Positions 1 to 12,659 are shown, counted from the stretch's first letter. The stretch is 64,000 bases of DNA from Larix kaempferi (GCA_027924585.1 BSBM01001027.1:251001-315000); one strand, 5' to 3'. Notes: generated from the letters alone by a model not told the origin. Numbers and translations: made by a program.

Positions 1-291
1 CCACAACCTCCTCACCACTCCCTAGTGGATACACATGGCCCCTTCTCATTCGTTGCCTCCATAGCCAGTCTTGGAATTTTATTGCATGATGTTTATTTAC
101 ATCCTATTACAATTTCCATGGCTTAAGAGCACATGGGCATCAAATATCAATGCTTGCCCTTTAAATCAAAATTCAGGATTTCACTAGCGGGGCCTTGGCC
201 TTAAGCTCCACGCTAGGAAAACATACATCACATGTACACATTATTTACATTAAATGCTAACATATCCTAAGGGTCAAAATGGGGTATTACA
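1..291 (-). repeat. 3' LTR of the LARD-like element (partial)
   Basis: This is the start of the 3' LTR when read on the minus strand (TGTAATACCCC...). It matches 7672-7962 except for about two substitutions (near 205 and 236). The rest of this LTR lies left of the window, so its target-site duplication cannot be checked. Confidence 0.88.
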
Positions 292-305
292 ATCCCCTCC
301 CCCTT
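292..305 (-). other. Polypurine tract of the LARD-like element
   Basis: On the minus strand AAGGGGGAGGGGAT directly precedes the LTR start TGTAATACCCC. This is the expected position and composition of the plus-strand primer in an LTR retrotransposon. Confidence 0.85.
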
Positions 306-827
306 AGAATAACACCGTCCTCGGTGTTCCAAGACTTAGGCATACATATACAATTTACAAATGTTCAAAACTTCAAAAACTTTGCAAATCTGCCCTGCAT
401 TCTGTTCTTTACTTTGAACTTTCAGGACCAAGTCCTTTGATTTTCACAAGCTGCTCCTGCTGATTCGGATCTTCCAGCTCATCCATAAGTCTGAAAATTT
501 TATGGCTGCTATGACTCACATAGTTCCACTAGCCCCATCTTTCATTACTGCTCATGCTGAGCTCTTTAGGACGGTTACATGTCCACATGCATCCTTAAGA
601 TGCTTTCATAGTCATTGCTTCCAGCAATACCTACACTCAAACATTGAATTAATTCACATGTTTAAGTTTATTTTCATAGGAAATCATAACCAAATCATAT
701 ACACATGTATATTCATAAGCAAGAATTACAAGATAACCAAATACTTATCTGCATTAGATGTCTTCACTTTATTCCATAGGGTCCTTCTTTGCTTTACAAG
801 CCTTGGAATCGCCTATGGATTTCAGTG
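306..827. other. Non-coding interior of the LARD-like element
   Basis: Nothing coding is recognised. The segment adjoins the polypurine tract and leads into the 46-bp tandem array. Confidence 0.6.
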
Positions 828-1012
828 TTTGGCCAACGCGCAGGCTGCCCCTCAACATCAAATAGTCTTGCATGTTTGGCTAGCACGCAGGCTGCTCCAC
901 AACATAAAAAATCTCGCATGTTTGGCCAGCACGCAGGCTGCTCCAAATCATCAATAATCTTGCATGTTTGGCCAGCACGCAGGCTGCTCCAAATCATTAA
1001 TAATTCTTGCCC
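828..1012. repeat. Tandem array, unit 46-47 bp, four copies
   Basis: Units starting with TTTGGC at 828, 875, 921 and 967 share the core GCAGGCTGC. A single diverged copy recurs near 1267. The last two full units are nearly identical, which indicates recent expansion. The array lies inside the interior of the LARD-like element and creates short shadow reading frames. Confidence 0.85.
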
Positions 1013-4000
1013 AACCAGCCACTCTCTGGATTTACCAAGCAATTTATAGTTCTTTCAGGGTCCTTGCTTCCTGTATGACCAAGGTTTCCAACAAAGAAAC
1101 AATAGTGCATCAGCTTAACTGTTACAAGACTTATACTTGTAATCTTCATTATTCCAAACAAGAAATAAATGAAATTGAATACTTATCTGTATTGTGCATT
1201 TCCTCTCTGGTCCACAGGGTCCTGCTTTTACTTTGTAAGCCTTGGGATCCTCCTGCGGACTGGGATGTTTGGCCAGCATGTAGGCTGCTCCAAATCATCA
1301 AATAATCAACATCTTACCAGTACACCTTCACGCCGACTGGAAGGAAACTTCACTACAACCATTTCTAGGTCAAGGCTCTACTATGGAGCCATAGGCACAT
1401 AATAGCCCTTTCATCAATACTTCACAACCCTTCATCAAAATCCCCACAACCTCCACAACATCCTTTTATTTATATTGACCCTTCCACCACAACCCCTCAC
1501 AACATCCTTTTATTTAGATTCTTTAGTGTGTAACATCAATTACAATCTGTTTAGGCTGTCAACACAAGATGGATAAACAAGTTCATTAGTATTGCTGCCC
1601 TAAACTGTAAACATATTTCATAACATCCACTATCCAACCTTGAAACACAAGGAATGCGTCCATTCCTTTAAGGCGTAGTCAATATTGGCATCCCTAACAC
1701 AACTCAACACCAGAAAGGCGTGCACTCCTTACTGATGTGAACTATGAAGGTCCTAATCATACTTCAAGCAGTCTGCCATAATGGAAATAAAATCAAAACA
1801 TGCTCTGCATATTAACTCTAATAATTAGACATGCATATATGTATACATATATATATCAATCAGGGTTTATGGAACACTTATCCATTTGTAGATGTTATTT
1901 CTCTTCTTTAATGAGGAATGGGGGCTCCTTCTCTGAGTTGACAGTCCCTCGGTTTGCCATCCCAATTCCTTTTGATGTTACATAACCTTCATATGTCTTA
2001 CTGACATAATCTTCACCATCCCACTCATATTGTTTACCAATCATGTAGTGCAGATGAGACATTAATAATGTCTTATGGCGTTTCATCTGAAACCCATTTT
2101 CAAATCATGGAATCCCTTCCCATGAAGTTTGGCTTCTGCAGGACCTCTCTCTCTTGGTCTTACTGCAATGTGTCTCCCTGGCACACTTATTAAACAGCCA
2201 AACAATCAGCAACATTTAACAATACCATTCAAATCTGATTGTTCCATAACCAATCCATGGCACTAATAATTAAATTCAGCATGAATTTGCAACTCTGTCT
2301 ACTACAGAAATTGATTTTCTTATCCATGAGGCTATCCTCATATTATTTGGCTCTCGTAAGTGACACCACCCGGCCCATTATGGTCTTATGCCCGCTGCCA
2401 TACATGAGCATCCACTTACAGCATGTCCTCTTGACACATTTTCATGTAAGCCAAACAGTCATTAGCAATTATTAGCAAATTTTCAAATCTGAAAAATTTA
2501 CAAATCTGATATTTACAACTGTTCTTACTAACAGAACTTAGAGCTCTCAACCATGAGATTCCTTCTCATAAGTTCTAGATCAAATTTTCAAATCTGCTCC
2601 CTACAGAATTAGGCTTGCAGCCATGATATTATTCTCATAAACTTAAATCAGAACATTTTCAGATCTGTTTCATGCATAAATTAAATTCCACAACCATGAG
2701 AACCTTCTCATAACCTTTGGCCTTTGCACATGGTAGAGCTCAGTCTTTACTATGGTCTTATCCCCATTTCCATACGCAAGACATTTCTACCTGGAGTCTG
2801 AAACTTTCAATCAGCCAAACATGTTGTGAGTCCCCCTGCATATAATATTTAATTGCTGCAACAGTCACTTAAGCATTTTCAGAATTATAACATTCCATAA
2901 TTCAAACACCTCTAGCTGTTAACATATCCATATCACCAAACTCATTTATTTCATGTAAATCATTATCATACTAAAATTGCAAGGTACAATCACATCATTT
3001 ATGCAATTAACTTAAAGCTTTTAAATGCTCATTAATTTATAGCCATATCATTTATACAACTCTATCATTCAAACAGAGCACTCTGGGAGTATGTCAATCA
3101 TGACTACCTTCATGCAATTTCTTCCCCTGCATTCATAGCAGCTCATGAAATGATCTCAAAATTATCATTAGTTCATCATCTAATCTATTGCTCAATTATA
3201 ATGAGACATATACATATATCACAATCATGCATGCACACAATACATCTCCTCAGGTGTAGGTACCCACATGCGTGCATATTCACAACATTTACTCAAGTTT
3301 TTCATATGCATTCACTCAATGCTTAACTACAAGATTTATAAAATCTCTTAATGCGCATCCACTCAATGCCACCTTGCATTGTTTCATGAGTACTATGCAT
3401 TCAAGCATATTATGATCGAAACATGACTATCTCATATAACTTTCATTACCATAATCAGGACCACCAGTCCTCACTTGCTTTGGCTATTAAGCACATAACC
3501 AACAAACACATGGCATGATATAAATTCATATAAATGCATTGAAATTTCTAAACAGTCATAGGGTGTAAGGATCATTTCCCTCACTTGCCCACACCTCACC
3601 AAGCTTGGTAGGTTAACAGTCCCAATCGGTATTCAATATCATATGCAAATTAATTCATCATAGCTCAAACATAGTTGAAGAGATCTTACCAAATCCTCTT
3701 TCAACATTCATGCAATTTGGCACCAATAATCATTACCTGCATGGTTACCATTAACATCGTCTGATGTTACCTGATCAGTTGGCCTCTTACCAAGGCTGCT
3801 CAGTCCTTTTGCCAACTTTATGATCATAGATTTGTTGCACCATCGTTTTTGCATAAGGTTGTTGGCTTCATGCAACAACATCCTCAGCACATTTAGCCAT
3901 GCTCTTTGTTATCTTTGGTCCTACAACCAATACCAACATCAATAGTGATTATCAACCACAATATTCTCCATTAGTGGTTCATTGCATATGCAGACTTCAT

Positions 4001-4683
4001 TATTCTACCAATATGCAATATCCCATTTATGCACAAGCATTTCCATATGCACTATGCAATGTTTGTTAAGATGCCATCTAGTGCATATACATTTATGTAA
4101 TCCTTTACATTTTTAACATTTTTATGCCATATGACAATTTCATAATTATAAGTATCATAACAAACAGGGGTTTAAAGAATTCTTCCCTTTTCGATCCCTC
4201 ACTGTAACATGGAATTCCTCTTCCATATCATGCAATTGTAGAAATTGCCCACATTGACAACAAAATTTGTTTGTTAAAACAGCCGCTGGCACTCTTCTGC
4301 ACTAAATATCTATGATATATGTAGACCTCATTCAAACTCTGGTCATGCATCATTGTTCCCTGTTGGACAAGATTTCCAATGCCTGTCTTCATGCTCCATT
4401 CCGACATCAGGTGTGGGAACTGCATCTCTTCAAAAATGACAACTTTTACTCCAATTTTGCACATTTTACACAGTTGTATTTGGTCCAGAATGCGAACTTC
4501 AGCCACCTGTGGAAGAAAATCTATGAAGAATCACAAAAACTTTTATATCGGGCGAAGTTAGTCCATATAACAAGGAACACTTAGCAATTCCTGGATCTCA
4601 ATTTCGATGCACCATTCATCTTCTATGAAATTCTGGGTTTAACCACTTCTTACTTTTCACATTTTTAACTCCCTTTGCAACTT
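1013..4683. other. Non-coding interior of the LARD-like element
   Basis: AT-rich sequence with many short stops on both strands. It holds one diverged copy of the 46-bp unit near 1267. No protein family, RNA gene or other structure was recognised. Confidence 0.6.
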
Positions 4684-5238
4684 GTGCTCCACCTGTGCGT
4701 CACCTGCGCACAACCTGCGCGCAATCCGCGCACTATCTGCGCGCAACCTGCACGCCATCTGCGCACAATCCGCGCGCAACCTGTACGCCATCTGCGCGTA
4801 ATCCGCGCGCAACCTGTACGCCATCTGCGCGCAATCCGTGCGCAACCCGCACGCAATCTGCGCACAATCCACGCGCAACCCGCACGCAATCTGCGCGCAA
4901 TCTGTGCGCGACCCGCACGCAATCCACGCGCAATTTGCGCGCAACTGTGCGCGATCCGCGTGTAATCTGTGCGCGACCCGCACGCAATCCGCGCGCAATT
5001 TGCGCGCAACTGTGCGCGATCCGCGCGTAATCCGCGCACAATCTGTGCGCGACCTGCGCGCAATCCGTGCACTACCTGTACGCGATCTGTGCGCAACCTG
5101 TGCGCAATCCACGCACAATCTGCGCACGACCCGCGCGCAATCCGCGCACTATCCGCGCGCAACCTGTGCGCGATCCGAGTGCAATCCTCGCACAATCTGT
5201 GCGCGACCTGCGCGCAACCCGCACGCAATCTGCGTGCT
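4684..5238. repeat. GC-rich tandem array, 11-bp period, about 50 units
   Basis: The stretch is built from 11-bp units of the form GCGCGCAATCC / GCGCGCAACCT / GCACGCCATCT with C/T and A/G variation between units. Because 11 is not a multiple of three, every frame on both strands cycles through the same low-complexity Arg/Ala/Cys-rich peptide, which explains the several overlapping long open frames here. Alternating purine-pyrimidine runs such as CGCGCA dominate. It contrasts sharply with the AT-rich surroundings. Confidence 0.92.
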
Positions 5239-6301
5239 TGCGGGGGTCATATCTCCCTCGTCCCTTAACCAAATTGGATGAATTTGGTACCGTTGGAAAG
5301 CTCTTGGAGAGCTCTATGCAATGGTGTGATCTTCTTTTGCATCTGAGGAATCTGTCCCTATCATTTTTCCAAATCAAAATTCCGCCCCCAACTTCCCATT
5401 TCCACATCAAAACCATTATGTCTCTTGCCTGCAACTGCAACTTTTCAAAACAGTTAGAAAATTTTCTGGAATGTACCCTTTCATCCCCTTACAGAGGTGA
5501 ACTACTACAGATCAGACTTGCATAAAAAAAAAAAAAATTGCATAAAAACAGTAAGAGGATGACAAGAACTTGCATCTCTAATAAGGGATTTTCTTTTCAT
5601 TTCACATTCAACAATCCAACCAATGGATTCACAATTAATCTCCAAGCAACCAACAAGCATGGGTAAGGAGACTCATGAGCATAAGGGCGTAATTTGCAGG
5701 CTTTCCTCACTTCTGAAAACCATCAATTGGCCACACAATGTGGATTCATTGTAATTAACAATCATCATTAAGACATGGGGCTGTAACAACTGATTATTCA
5801 TGCTTTTAAACAAACAGAACTCATTTCCAGTCATGCTCAACATTCAAGTTCTTGCATTCAAAACATCATGGACATTCAAGGAACATGGATTAATCATTAA
5901 TCAAGGTCTCAAGCACATGATGCATCATCTCTTATGCACAACAATTAACAACAACAACAACAAAACAATATAAGATGGCAGAGATTGCTCCTCCTTTCTC
6001 TCCTCCATGGAGGCAAACAGACAAATACAAACTGAATGCTACAGCGTTGGGGACAAATTAGAGCAAGCATTCATCTTGAAAATGAATTTTCTCGCTCCTT
6101 CCTCTATTTCATAGAATGCAATCAATGCAAGCAGCTTGCAAAAATCCCCAAACAGTCATGGAAATGATTTCCCATTCCAACAAATAGAAGCCATGCAATC
6201 TTGAGGTTTCTTTAATGCATTTTAGTTCCAAATACAAAATGCATGTACACACAATGATTTATATCTCTGTGAAGGGCCCAACAGCGGTAGTGTTGAACCT
6301 A
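5239..6301. other. Leader-side interior of the LARD-like element
   Basis: Non-coding sequence between the GC-rich array and the primer site, containing a short (CAA)n run near 5949. In element orientation this is the 5' leader. No gag start was recognised. Confidence 0.6.
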
Positions 6302-6315
6302 GAGCTTTGATACCA
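6302..6315 (-). other. Primer-binding site (initiator tRNA-Met type)
   Basis: The minus strand reads TGGTATCAAAGCTC three bases after the LTR end. It differs by one base from the TGGTATCAGAGC complement of the initiator tRNA-Met 3' end. It fixes the element's orientation as minus. Confidence 0.85.
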
Positions 6316-6318
6316 CTC

Positions 6319-7962
6319 TGTAACGTCCCCTTCCATCGTCAAATGCAGGGAAGGAAACATTATCAACACACGGGGGCTTTTGGCAGACTTAGCCCCAATA
6401 TTACATTACTCATAAATTCATAACAATTAAAAACTTCTATATGCAGATTCATCTCAATATAAACACAGCGGAATTAAACATAATAGCAAGCACACAAACA
6501 GTAATGCCTAACATATATCTATATATATATATATATATCACAGCGGGGGATGATTCAGCATATAGAGACTCAATCTCATTACAATGCCATGCATGGATTC
6601 CAAATTAAGATAATCAACTCATTTCATTAAACATGGACAATTTAACATATTGCAGAACACAAAATGCAAATAATTTATAATACACAGAACACTTATCTTG
6701 AGGAGTAGATGTCCAACAACTGGCTACGTGAGAGCAACGTTCCACCCAACCATAGATCTCTTTCCAGCCTATATTCTTTCAGCTGAGAGATCACCCCCGA
6801 GCTGGGCTGTGTATCCACTAAGGAGGAACTAGCTGGGCTCACTCACAGCCATGGTTTCGGTCATCAGCTATGCTAAGCCAACACACCGTTGGGTTTATCA
6901 AGCATACAAATGACAAATGAGGAGGATGCTAAGCCAGTGAGCTCAACCACAAAGCTACAGGCATCTCAAATGAACTCAGCAGTCATGGCACCCACAATAC
7001 CTACCGCACCCAACACAAGGAAGGTCCCCTTCTCTGCTGCACAGTCCCTCAGGCGTCCCTTCCCTCCAGTGCTCTTCAGGGTGGGCATAGAAAGGTCCAG
7101 CTGCTAATTCCTTGAGATTCTATCCTTCACTGGGTTTATCAAGCAAACCAAACCTCTGCTCAGTCATTCACACTTGGATTTCTCACAGTTCTGTTATCCA
7201 ATAACTCAATCCCGTCACTTCATTTCTGGGCTATAAAAACTGGGATTTCCCATGGATTTCGGGATAGCCAATGCTCCCAAATTCACCCCAAGGTTCATAC
7301 CAATGGATCCCCCATTGGATTTCACTGTCCGATGCCAAATCTGGGCGTTTTTGGCTCTTCAAAACGCGGGTTCTTTCAAAGTCGCGATTTCTGGTTTTTC
7401 CCTCTGCTGGCAATTCGTTTTTGGATGGAAAATGGTGCTGGTAAGTTTCCCAATGGAATGGGGATGAGGAAGAAACAACATCCATGAGGTAGAGTGGCTT
7501 GTGGTACAAGAAAACAGAGCCCATACTCTTCCATACGAATTTCTGGGTTGCCCATGCTCCATTGAAGCCATGGACTGAAATCCTCAACCACTTCCTTACA
7601 ACAGAATTAAATGTCATCAAGGAAAGTCAAATGGGTTCTCACAATAACATTTGGCAGCATATGGTTCATCCCCACAACCTCCTCACCACTCCCTAGTGGA
7701 TACACATGGCCCCTTCTCATTCGTTGCCTCCATAGCCAGTCTTGGAATTTTATTGCATGATGTTTATTTACATCCTATTACAATTTCCATGGCTTAAGAG
7801 CACATGGGCATCAAATATCAATGCTTGCCCTTTAAATCAAAATTCAGGCTTTCACTAGCGGGGCCTTGGCCTTAAGCTCCACGCTAGGAAAACATACATC
7901 ACATGTACATATTATTTACATTAAATGCTAACATATCCTAAGGGTCAAAATGGGGTATTACA
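6319..7962 (-). repeat. 5' LTR of the LARD-like element, 1644 bp
   Basis: The LTR is bounded by TGTAACGTCC at 6319 and ...GGTATTACA at 7962, the TG...CA ends expected of LTRs. It contains an AT dinucleotide tract at 6511-6538. Short open frames within it are not conserved domains. The host side starts at 7963 (ACTAC); its partner duplication would be outside the window. Confidence 0.85.
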
Positions 7963-9397
7963 ACTACGTGGGTTAACAACAATACTTTCCCCTATGGAGT
8001 TTGGTCAAACATTTAATATCTGATCAGTACACTTTCAACCTGCCAAGAGTAAATTCAATACACGTCAACTCATCAATTCTTAAATGAGTTCGTTGTGAAG
8101 TGCAATAATTATATTATCGATACTTAGGATAAAAGCTAGGTCATATAAGCATAGTTCATTCTAATGCTAAGGCCTTAGCCTTTAAAGGTTTGAAAACATC
8201 GTTTAAATAAATACAAGCCATAAGCTAAAATAAAATAAAAAATAGACAAAGTTATATTGTTACATTGTATACAATTGTTTGCATATTGTTTACCATATCA
8301 TTGAAATATTTAGAGCATATTTTATATAGTTCCAAGATTTAAACTTAGGCATCATAATATTTGGATTTCATGTCCCTGCAATATGTAGATGCATAGTAAC
8401 TATAATATATATCTATTTCATTTCTATAGTTTTGTATAAGCATTAGAATGAATTTTTATAATGCTAGTTCATAGCATAAATACCATAATTACGATAAATT
8501 CCATTTGATTATCCTTTTAGCGTAAATACTTTTGTATCATCATAGATATAGTTTAAAGTGTTGACGAGGTACACTCTAAAGTTACATTCTTAATACAAGC
8601 ACTAGTCATTATGCTTTATATATGTTAACTGTGTACTCATCGTTTAAATATGTGACTTAGAGTAGTCTAAGTTTTGTTCAACAATACATTTACTATTTCT
8701 ATAAGCTTCCTAATAGCATTATCAATAGATGTTGGTATTACTGTTTTGATAATAATGATGATAGTCATATGATAATAACTGTAGCGTTATAACAACTACT
8801 AGGACAATGTGAAAAGATAACACTGAGAGTTTAAATGTCAGTACATAAACTAGGGTTAGAACCATGTATCCATACCTCCAGTAACTGGTGTCGCAAGGAA
8901 GTACTTAGCATTCTAATTTTACATTGACAATGAATTGAAATACACAAGTACTCTTAACACATGTTGTCATAGGATTTCTTACCTGCGGTCTGCACATGGA
9001 AATAAGATTCAAATGCCTTAGCTAAACATAGCTAAGTAAACTCCAGGGTACCTCGTAGGACCCCTTCATCATCATACAAACAAACTGTCAGCACTTCATC
9101 AAGAACATCATAATAGTACAAACAATGTACAGCATGTAATTATATTTAGAACTTAAGTAGAATCGTAAACTGTACTCGTATGCATAATCATAAAAGATCT
9201 TTTGTTAAGGAGATTAACATCCACTTAAATCTGAATAGCAAATACAATTATATCATATTTGTTGGAGAAGTATGACGTGTCATCATTACTACTTATGTTA
9301 GTTAAGTAATCTAATTAATTTATATGTTCCGCAATAATGACATTGATAATTATTGCTATTATAAAAAAAAAAAAATTGGTATTTTCGGGATGTTACA
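7963..9397. other. Unclassified block, probably a piece of another LTR
   Basis: AT-rich and non-coding, with a poly-A run near 9363. It ends ...GGGATGTTACA exactly where the homology of the next element's LTR begins. The end looks like an LTR terminus (TGTAACATCCC on the minus strand). The simplest reading is a solo LTR or element end that entered the 5' LTR of Gypsy-1 and was later hit by the LARD-like element; its other end would lie outside the window. Confidence 0.4.
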
Positions 9398-9964
9398 GAT
9401 ACCTTCACATCTATCTGTGTTCTGTCTTTTGGATTGATATATGGAATCATTTATATGGTTTGATTCTATGAGATCGTAGCAACTGCTTTGATTTTATAGT
9501 GGTTCTACAATATTAGGAATGAATGATATATAAATATTTGTCTTTTCATTTATTGCAATGTTTGATGTTTTTCTAAGTTCGGAGTAGATTTTTTCGCAAC
9601 TATGTCATGTACTGCAGATTCCTTGAACATGCTTTTTTAATTTTTCCAATTCATTGATTGTGAGATGGAAACATAGTTACAACGAAGAAGAATAATGGTT
9701 AATAGGGTGATGGTATGATATCATGATGTGAATGCAAATCTCTAACTTGTGTTGCGAATGGGAATAAGGTAGTGCATGTCTTCTCAAAACTGCGAAAACT
9801 TGGTTCCCGCAGCCCCCCCTTATACATCTTGGGTGAGACTTCACTCGCTCTGCAGGTGTTGCTGGGAAGGGTAAAACCTTTCTGGGACGATGTTTAAGGG
9901 TGCTAAGTCGATGTTTGTTGACAATAGTATGAAGTGAACCCTTGTCGATAGAACTGTGTCAACA
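9398..9964 (+). repeat. 5' LTR of Gypsy-1, 3' two-thirds
   Basis: It aligns with 18104-18236 plus 18804-19239 of the 3' LTR. It begins at GATACCTTCAC, which corresponds to position ~290 of the LTR, and ends ...GTGTCAACA. The missing first part is best explained by the block ending at 9397 having inserted here; GATAC at 9398 would be its right target duplication. Confidence 0.82.
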
Positions 9965-10899
9965 AATGGTTATGTTTCCTGAACCTTAGTGCAAAATAAG
10001 AGAGAACATGTTCTGGCATCTAACAAAGCCGAATATCGAGGAATGGTTCAACAAGAAGACGCAAGAATTTGTTGAAGAAGGAAATCAAAACCGGCTTGGA
10101 TGGTAAACAATTGACTCGTTATAGAAGTATATATAGTCTGATATTCACGAAATATTATTCTGTGAATTTCCTATACTACTACACGAGTGGCTCACACAAT
10201 TGAATTTTCAAAAGAAAATTTTCCATGGGGTGATCTTGAACACTAGATGCCAGAACGGATCTAGAAATTGAAACAAGTAAACAACAAAGCGTCTAGATCT
10301 TTCGAGGTCTAGGTAGACAGTATTATGGAAGGATACATCACTGAATTCATTTTCGACAAGATTAAGTCATATAGCGACGCAAAAAGGAAATTTTTCAAAG
10401 GACACAGAGGAAGGTTTTTACTGTCGCTGAAACTGTGGATTAATATGCGCATTTGTGAAAAGGGTATACTGAAGATGAATTCTGACATGTAAAGCTCAGG
10501 TGTGCGGAAGCTGTGGGTACCGCGCGGATGCGGGTATGATAGAATGATGCAGGGTAGATGGATATGAGTTACGACGTAATTTTGAAGGAAGTTGCGGAAG
10601 ATTGTGGTACCTTGCGAAGTGGGGTGATTTTTCGGCCATAAAAGAAGAGGAGGATTGAGATAGAGAGAGAGTATCTGAGGGCGACCGAAACAAAGAACTG
10701 CGAAACAGGACCACAAGGGACTAAGCAACCTTACTGTGATGAAGAGAGCAACCAAGCTACCTCTGAAACCGAGGAAGGAAATAACCAAAGTTACAATGTA
10801 CCCACAACCCCGTGCACTGCGCCAAATTTCAGAGGAAGGAATATAAGCTCTTTGTAGGATTGTCCGGTATGTCAGAACAACGGTAGGAGTAGTGGGTCT
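9965..10899 (+). other. Gypsy-1 leader, no clear primer site
   Basis: Untranslated leader between LTR and gag. A TGG occurs two bases after the LTR end (position 9967), but the following bases do not match a tRNA end that I recognise. A 225-residue antisense frame over 10309-10986 has no recognisable domain and is treated as chance. Confidence 0.55.
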
Positions 10900-12659
10900 A
10901 TGAGTACTAGTAGGAAACCAAGAATGGGATGTTTCAATATAAAAATTTCGATCTTTCATGGTAACAAGAGAGAGGATAACGAGCAATATTGGTTTCTATG
11001 TGAAGCAGTATGGACGGTAAAGCAAGTCCAAGATGATGATATCAAGAAGGGAAAACTAGAGACGACCTTTAGGGGCCGTGCATTGGATTGGTTTATGAAA
11101 TTTGTACAAGTACCTATAGGGAATCCTGAGAAAAATTTGGCACAAATCAGAGCAGGATTGATCAATGAGTTTAGGAAACCAAAATTAGAGTCGCAATATA
11201 CCATAGAACTGAAGGAAATAAAGAAATTTCCTAATGAATTAGTATGGGAATTCGATCAAAGATATAAAACTTTGATGTCTAAAGTAAGTTTTGGAATGAG
11301 AGACATGCAACAAAAAGAATGGTTCATTGCGGGATTGGTACCACACATTCGTATGCCACTAATGCAACATAATATTTTATCCCAGGCGGAGGCACTAGAA
11401 ATTGTGATGAAGCTTGAGGCTTCACTAGTTGGTCAAACATGGATAGGTATGAACAAAATCCAACCACATCTGGAGAATCTAACGATCCAACTACAAGATA
11501 TCAAGTAGTGGAAGGAATTTCATGAAGAAATATGGTGCAATCGATGCAAATCTGAAGGACACCATAAGGATTAGTGCCCAGAGTTCCATGAATACTTACA
11601 ATCTGGTGCACCAAATCCACTCAGTTAGGGAGCGATTCCCTGGTGTTGAATTTGTCAGAGGAGGGGATATCAATCAGAAGAATGCATATACTTGTAGAAA
11701 ATTGTGTCGAAGCCGACTAACCGTTTCTGCAATTTATGTCGGTCGATCGGACATGAAGAGAAGGATTGTAGAGCATACGATTTAATCCAAGAGAGAACTA
11801 CATATATGTTTTTTATGAAGGGAGAGGAGCAACCTCCTATACAACAACAACAACAGTATAATCAGCAGCAGCCGCACTACAATCAACCACTAGCATGTGT
11901 AACCAGCCATATCTGCACTATAGTCAACCGCAACCTCTGTACAACCAACCACCACTGCAGTACAACCAACCGTAGTATCAGCTACCACAATATAACCAAC
12001 ACAATTAGCCATGAGGAGGTTTCAGAGGAGGATTCTGGGGAGGTCACGGTGGAGGTGGTAGTCGTCGAGGAAATTTTGGACGAGGATGAGGGCTGGTTAC
12101 ATGCTATAATTGTGGAAAGATTGGACATTATCAAAGGGATTTTATGAATCCAACACCGCAGTGTACCTATTGCAGTTCAACAGACCACAGTGCTGAGGAG
12201 TGTCCTCAGTTGATTGCAAAGTGGAAAACTAAGAATCCACCACAACCACAACTAAATCCAAATGTGAATCATAATCAAAATCCACCTCCGAACATACAGA
12301 ATATGTCAACGGAGATAAGAAGTCAACCTATGAACGTTGTAGTAGTAACCATGGGGGGAATTGCGACTAGAGAAGATAGGACACTGCCTAATATTCGACC
12401 TAAAACAAGGAAACAAGTTCGATTCGATGCAGAAATGGAAAAGGATACCTTTTTGGAAGTGCGAGATATGATGAGAAATACTAAGTTGCCACCTACAAGT
12501 AAAAAAGAACCCGTTTATGAGATGCCACCAGTATTCGACATGAAAAATTCACAGAAGCCACTAGGAAAGAACAACACTCTGATGAATTTCCTGGAAATTT
12601 GTCTGATGCTGGAAAAATATCAGGATGCACTAGCAAAGATATCCATCCTATTATATTGA
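10900..12659 (+). pseudogene. gag: Gypsy-1 Gag with five zinc knuckles (broken)
   Basis: The first ~190 residues form a plant Gypsy capsid domain: FHGNKREDNEQYW near the start, then LETTFRGRALDWFMKF and the ELKEIKK and WEFDQRY blocks. The frame stops at 11506 (TAG) but carries on in phase. Zinc knuckles of C-x2-C-x4-H-x4-C type follow at 11536-11577 (TAG inside), 11644-11685 (TGA inside, His changed to Tyr), 11728-11769 (intact), 12102-12143 (last Cys changed to Phe) and 12162-12203 (intact). A frameshift near 11890 separates knuckles 3 and 4. Between them lie a Gln/Tyr/Asn/Pro-rich stretch and a Gly/Arg-rich RGG-type stretch at about 12013-12090. Nucleic-acid binding and particle assembly would be its role; it is not functional now. 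Confidence 0.85.

Larger units (their letters stand above)
1..7962 (-). mobile_element. Large non-autonomous LTR retrotransposon (LARD-like), 3' LTR cut by window edge
   Basis: Positions 1-291 recur as a direct repeat at 7672-7962 with about two mismatches. Reading the minus strand, the right repeat is the 5' LTR and the left one the beginning of the 3' LTR. A primer site matching initiator tRNA-Met lies just inside the right LTR, and a polypurine tract lies just inside the left one. The roughly 6-kb interior shows no gag, protease, reverse transcriptase or integrase motif in any frame, so the element would depend on proteins of another element. If the left LTR is as long as the right, the whole element is about 9.3 kb and starts about 1.35 kb before the window. 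The near-identity of the LTRs points to recent insertion. Confidence 0.85.

Noticed and set aside
828-1012. CRISPR-like evenly spaced repeats
   Set aside because: Units are contiguous with no unique spacers, and this is plant transposon DNA.
4657-5525. Several long overlapping open frames on both strands, Arg/Ala/Cys-rich
   Set aside because: They arise from the 11-bp tandem array, which is open in all frames; there is no domain and no codon bias.
10309-10986. Antisense frame of 225 residues over the Gypsy-1 leader
   Set aside because: It overlaps the leader and gag start, has no recognisable domain and no supporting signals; chance is the simplest explanation.
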